Assembly (NCBI GenBank): GCA_028455995.1
Contig: JABELC010000001.1
Span: 4,080,501-4,144,500, forward strand
DNA from: Scleromitrula shiraiana
Taxonomy: Eukaryota; Ascomycota; Leotiomycetes; Helotiales; Sclerotiniaceae
Length of the DNA: 64,000 bases
Direction of reading: 5' to 3'
Positions 61,174 to 64,000 of this stretch are shown one piece after another (position 1 is the first letter of the stretch; each line of letters begins with the position of its first letter). Both the position numbers and the translations under genes were made by a program. The notes under the pieces were generated by a model, which searched no databases, was not told where the DNA came from, and was given only the letters and a program-made list of their open reading frames with translations.

Positions 61174-61984
61174 ATGGCTGCTATCGGAGCTATCCCACAA
61201 CATAAGTCTGAGGTCGATACTGGCCATCATAAGAGACGCATCCGTTGGCCCCAGCTGGAATGCCCAGTTTCGAAAAGATCAAGAGTCAAAACAGAAGAAT
61301 CTGAACTTCCAGATGACGAGGAATGGATGACTCATCATGAGTTTCTGATAAGGATATATTACTGACTTTTGAGTTAGATGTTTTATGACGACGAAGACTC
61401 TGATACGTTGAGCATTAGAGATGGGTCGTTTGACAGTGATAGTGGCTTTAGTAAGTCTGACTTTCATCGACGAATTCTGTGTTGCGCAGGACACTAATCC
61501 CTCAGATGAAAAAATTCGGGAAGGAGTTGTCAAGAAAAATCTTTCCAATCTTCGTTATTGCTTCCGAAGATACGAAAAACTCCTGCAACGAAAGTCTGAC
61601 GAGCTCGAAACTTCGAGAAACGAGCTGCAAGCAAATCGAGCCGAGATTTTACAATTGAGAGATGATAAAGAAAAGCTGGAAGCCGATCTAGCGCGCCAAA
61701 CTGCAATAATCAAAACAGGTGATGCCATGGTGTCGAAGTTGAGGAAGGAGAAGACAAAGGTGAAAGAAGAACTTTCTCAGCACAAGGAAAAACTCAAAAC
61801 CTTTGAGAAGTTGAAGGCTACGATGAGGTCGGCTCTAGATCTAGATGATGATGATGAGGAGGAGGAGGAGGATGCGGAGGAAGAGGAAGGAAGAGGAGAC
61901 TCCGAGGCTGAGTCAACCGACGAAAATGTAGGAACTCCGAACCCCAAGAACACTGGAGAAGTTGAGACTGCACAAGAAGATTAA
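61174..61984 (+). CDS. coiled-coil protein with acidic tail, exon joins unresolved
   Basis: ATG 61174 starts MAAIGAIPQHKSE with a basic stretch (HHKRRIRWPQLECPVSKRSR) and an acidic end (ESELPDDEEWMTHHE). A second block (61378-61431, FYDDEDSDTLSIRDGSFDSDSG) and a third from about 61491 (DTNPSDEKIREGVVKKNLSN..) follow. The third is a ~110-residue coiled coil (LLQRKSDELETSRNELQ.., LRDDKEKLEADLARQ..) with an Asp/Glu-rich end (about 61843-61900) and stop at 61982-61984. Splice-like sequences lie between the blocks, but phases do not match as I read them. Either a non-obvious splice form or a damaged gene. Confidence 0.45.
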
Positions 61985-62336
61985 GTGTAAGAAGATAATA
62001 CTGCATTCACCATCATGGCTGTCTGGAGAAGCTGCATGGAACTTTAGTCAATATTACAAACCCTAAGCAAAATATGATTTTAATACCTATCTTTGTAGTT
62101 TATCTCGTGCGATGTGACAGAACAAAGGTTTCTATCAACTTCTAATTTGAAAAATAATATTGAAGGTTCTCGAACAGGTTTAAGTATAACGTAGATCTTC
62201 TACCTTGAGCTATATTCATATCGATGGCCAGCGCTTTGTCTCAGACATTATATCTACTATGCTTAACAAATTTACAACACTCAGAAATATCACAAAGCCC
62301 TGAAGATATTAGCCGATCTCAAACATAATTGCAGTA

Positions 62337-63549
62337 ATGTCAGGATTATCGCGTCGGAATGGTCAAGATTTACACAACGACAAGAGGCGGAGAGGAGAGC
62401 ATTCCTCAAACGGAGAAGCTTCTACTTACTGTTACATTGAGTCACCACTACGATTTTTAGTCAAGCTTAAGATCCCTAACCTTGGTAACTTTCTGGTAAA
62501 TCACCTCGAGTTAAATATGAGAAACAAACTTGCAGGAATGTCTGAATGTATGTGTTATTAATTTAGCTCCTTGCTCCATGATTGTTGTTCTCCATACTTA
62601 TACAGAATTATAGCAGATAACGACACGATCATGGTAGATTCGACTCCTAAGCCTCCATCGCGTCCACCTCACAGGCATTCGCATTCCGCCAGTCCAAGCA
62701 AGCAGAAACCAAAAAGTATGTTGCCGAATACCACCAGACCTGAATACTTGTATCAAACGAACCCCATTATATCAAGCTCTGGCATTCCAAACGAGATTGT
62801 TCAGAAACAAACACCCCAAGCCATAATCAACGAACCTCTTCTGAAATCTTCGGCTCAAAAGTTGTTGGATACTTTGGAGCTAGGAGCCATCAAAAAACCC
62901 GAACATACTCTTGATCAAGTTTTGTCAACACAAACACAAGCAGAGATTTCCTTAGGACGTAAGTACCACCTCATCGTATTTGACTTCACATTTTCATAAA
63001 TCATCATAAAACTGATTTTGTTCTAGCTAAGGATACCTTCGAATATCTTCGACCCCGTATAGGGCTTGACTTAGCTACATCCATGGCTGCCATTCAGGTG
63101 AGCATGGTCTTTCCAACATCGTCTTTTTACCCAGCACATCATTTGTATATGATACTGCCACATGCTGAGCTCCCAATTCTTAATATCAATTCCCATATCT
63201 TCCCCACTCCAGCCATCTGTTATGAGAAACCCCCTAACATCTCAATTCTCGAAATTAGTCCGAGCTCCAAACAGCAGCTGCTTCGAAATCTAGAATGTGT
63301 CAACTTCAAGTTGCATTAACACGAGTCAGGAACAGCGAACAAGGTCTAGTTGCCAGCGCCGACAGGTTGTACAAAGAGCTACTAGAGGCAAATATTGAGA
63401 TCGACTGTTTGAGGAAAAAGTGCAATGAGATGGAAACACACCTGGATAAGCTCGCGAGCGAGTGTGCGGATAAAGCTACTACAATTGAAGAGTATGAAAA
63501 TTGGATCAAGCAGGCAAAAGAATTCTTTGGTGAAGGGCCGGTTCTTTGA
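62337..63549 (+). CDS. coiled-coil protein, unknown, apparently intact
   Basis: Exons 62337-62547, 62614-62958, 63027-63097 and 63259-63549 give 305 residues. The N-terminus is basic (SGLSRRNGQDLHNDKRRR), then comes a Pro/His/Ser segment (PKPPSRPPHRHSHSASPSKQKPK) and a folded-looking part (LLKSSAQKLLDTLELGAIKKPEHTLDQVL, FEYLRPRIGLDLA). The C-terminus is a coiled coil of about 85 residues (LQVALTRVRNSEQGLVASADRLYKELLE.., LRKKCNEMETHLDKL) ending FGEGPVL. All introns have good ends and phases agree. A second 51-bp intron (62485-62535) inside exon 1 is possible and would keep frame. Not recognised as any family. Confidence 0.6.
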
Positions 63550-64000
63550 ATACACATCATTCATATTAGGAGACTGAATTTATACTTTTGTTGCGGATTC
63601 AAAGTTCAAATTGCTTTGTTTATTTTAGTGGGTATATCTGCTGGCTGATTTCTCTGAAAGAGAAAACTAGCAATATGTTATGGTACATCATTTGCAGCAT
63701 CTAGATACAGTTTAGACTATCTATCTTCTAGTACCTCACGTATCGTTCTTCCTCAATAGTCTAAAGACAAATATATTTCCATAAATGGCACTAAAACGAC
63801 TAAATACAACGATTATCAATTAATTTATTGGCAATATCATTCTTTGGATAAAGATAGCTTAGAATGCTACTTTCATTTGTTTGAAATCACAAGATTATCA
63901 CACAGGTGTCACTTCATACGCGAGAATCTAGGTAACTACCCCTAAAATAACATCTTTGGTGATGGTGAGAGTAATATTGAATGCACGATTTTCATCCGAA
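63550..64000. other. intergenic, no gene seen
   Basis: AT-rich 3' flank of the preceding gene to the window edge. Confidence 0.5.

Noticed and set aside
1..64000. tRNA genes, rRNA and CRISPR arrays
   Set aside because: Looked for T-loop consensus (GGTTCGAATCC-like) with paired arms and for regularly spaced repeats; nothing convincing by eye. A tRNAscan run would be decisive.

Overview
The window looks like nuclear chromosomal DNA of a filamentous ascomycete. The genes are split by many short introns (about 43-110 bp, GT..AG, with CTAAC/CTGAC-like branch sites), the intergenic DNA is AT-rich with many simple repeats, and the gene set (STRIPAK FHA protein, STE6-type exporter, GH92, laccase, P450, fungal ULD-like protein) is typical of Pezizomycotina. 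Composition and protein style suggest Leotiomycetes (Botrytis/Sclerotinia-like), but that is inference. No tRNA, rRNA, CRISPR or complete transposon was seen.

Layout. 0-8 kb: the 3' end of a gene, a six-exon cytochrome P450 with a possibly damaged splice site, a broken unknown gene, and a small glycine-rich membrane protein. 8-15.6 kb: a SYLF (Ysc84-like) gene in a landscape of microsatellites, including about 36 copies of a GGGAGA unit. 15.6-25.3 kb: a decayed secreted-protein gene, a 75-residue zinc-finger protein, a ULD-like fungal protein, and two unrecognised multi-exon genes. 26-32.1 kb: a PBDC1/Ypl225w-type eEF1A chaperone, a long unknown gene with an F-box-like segment, and a charged small protein. 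32.6-37.1 kb: a full-length STE6-like ABC exporter. 39.6-42.3 kb: a secreted GH92 mannosidase. 44.3-47.3 kb: an unknown gene and a decayed Zn2Cys6 regulator. 48.5-50.4 kb: a secreted laccase. 52.6-56.3 kb: an Mgr2/ROMO1-family gene, divergent from an FHA/tail-anchor SLMAP homologue (PRO45/HAM-4 type). 57.9-63.6 kb: a run of four or five small coiled-coil genes or gene remnants, all on the plus strand, at least one clearly broken.

There is no biosynthetic cluster or operon. Most genes are independent housekeeping, secretory or signalling genes. Exon joins below were derived by hand from reading frame, splice consensus and branch sites. Where the joined length is a multiple of three and the protein reads well, confidence is higher. 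The least explained part is the 57.9-63.6 kb coiled-coil array.
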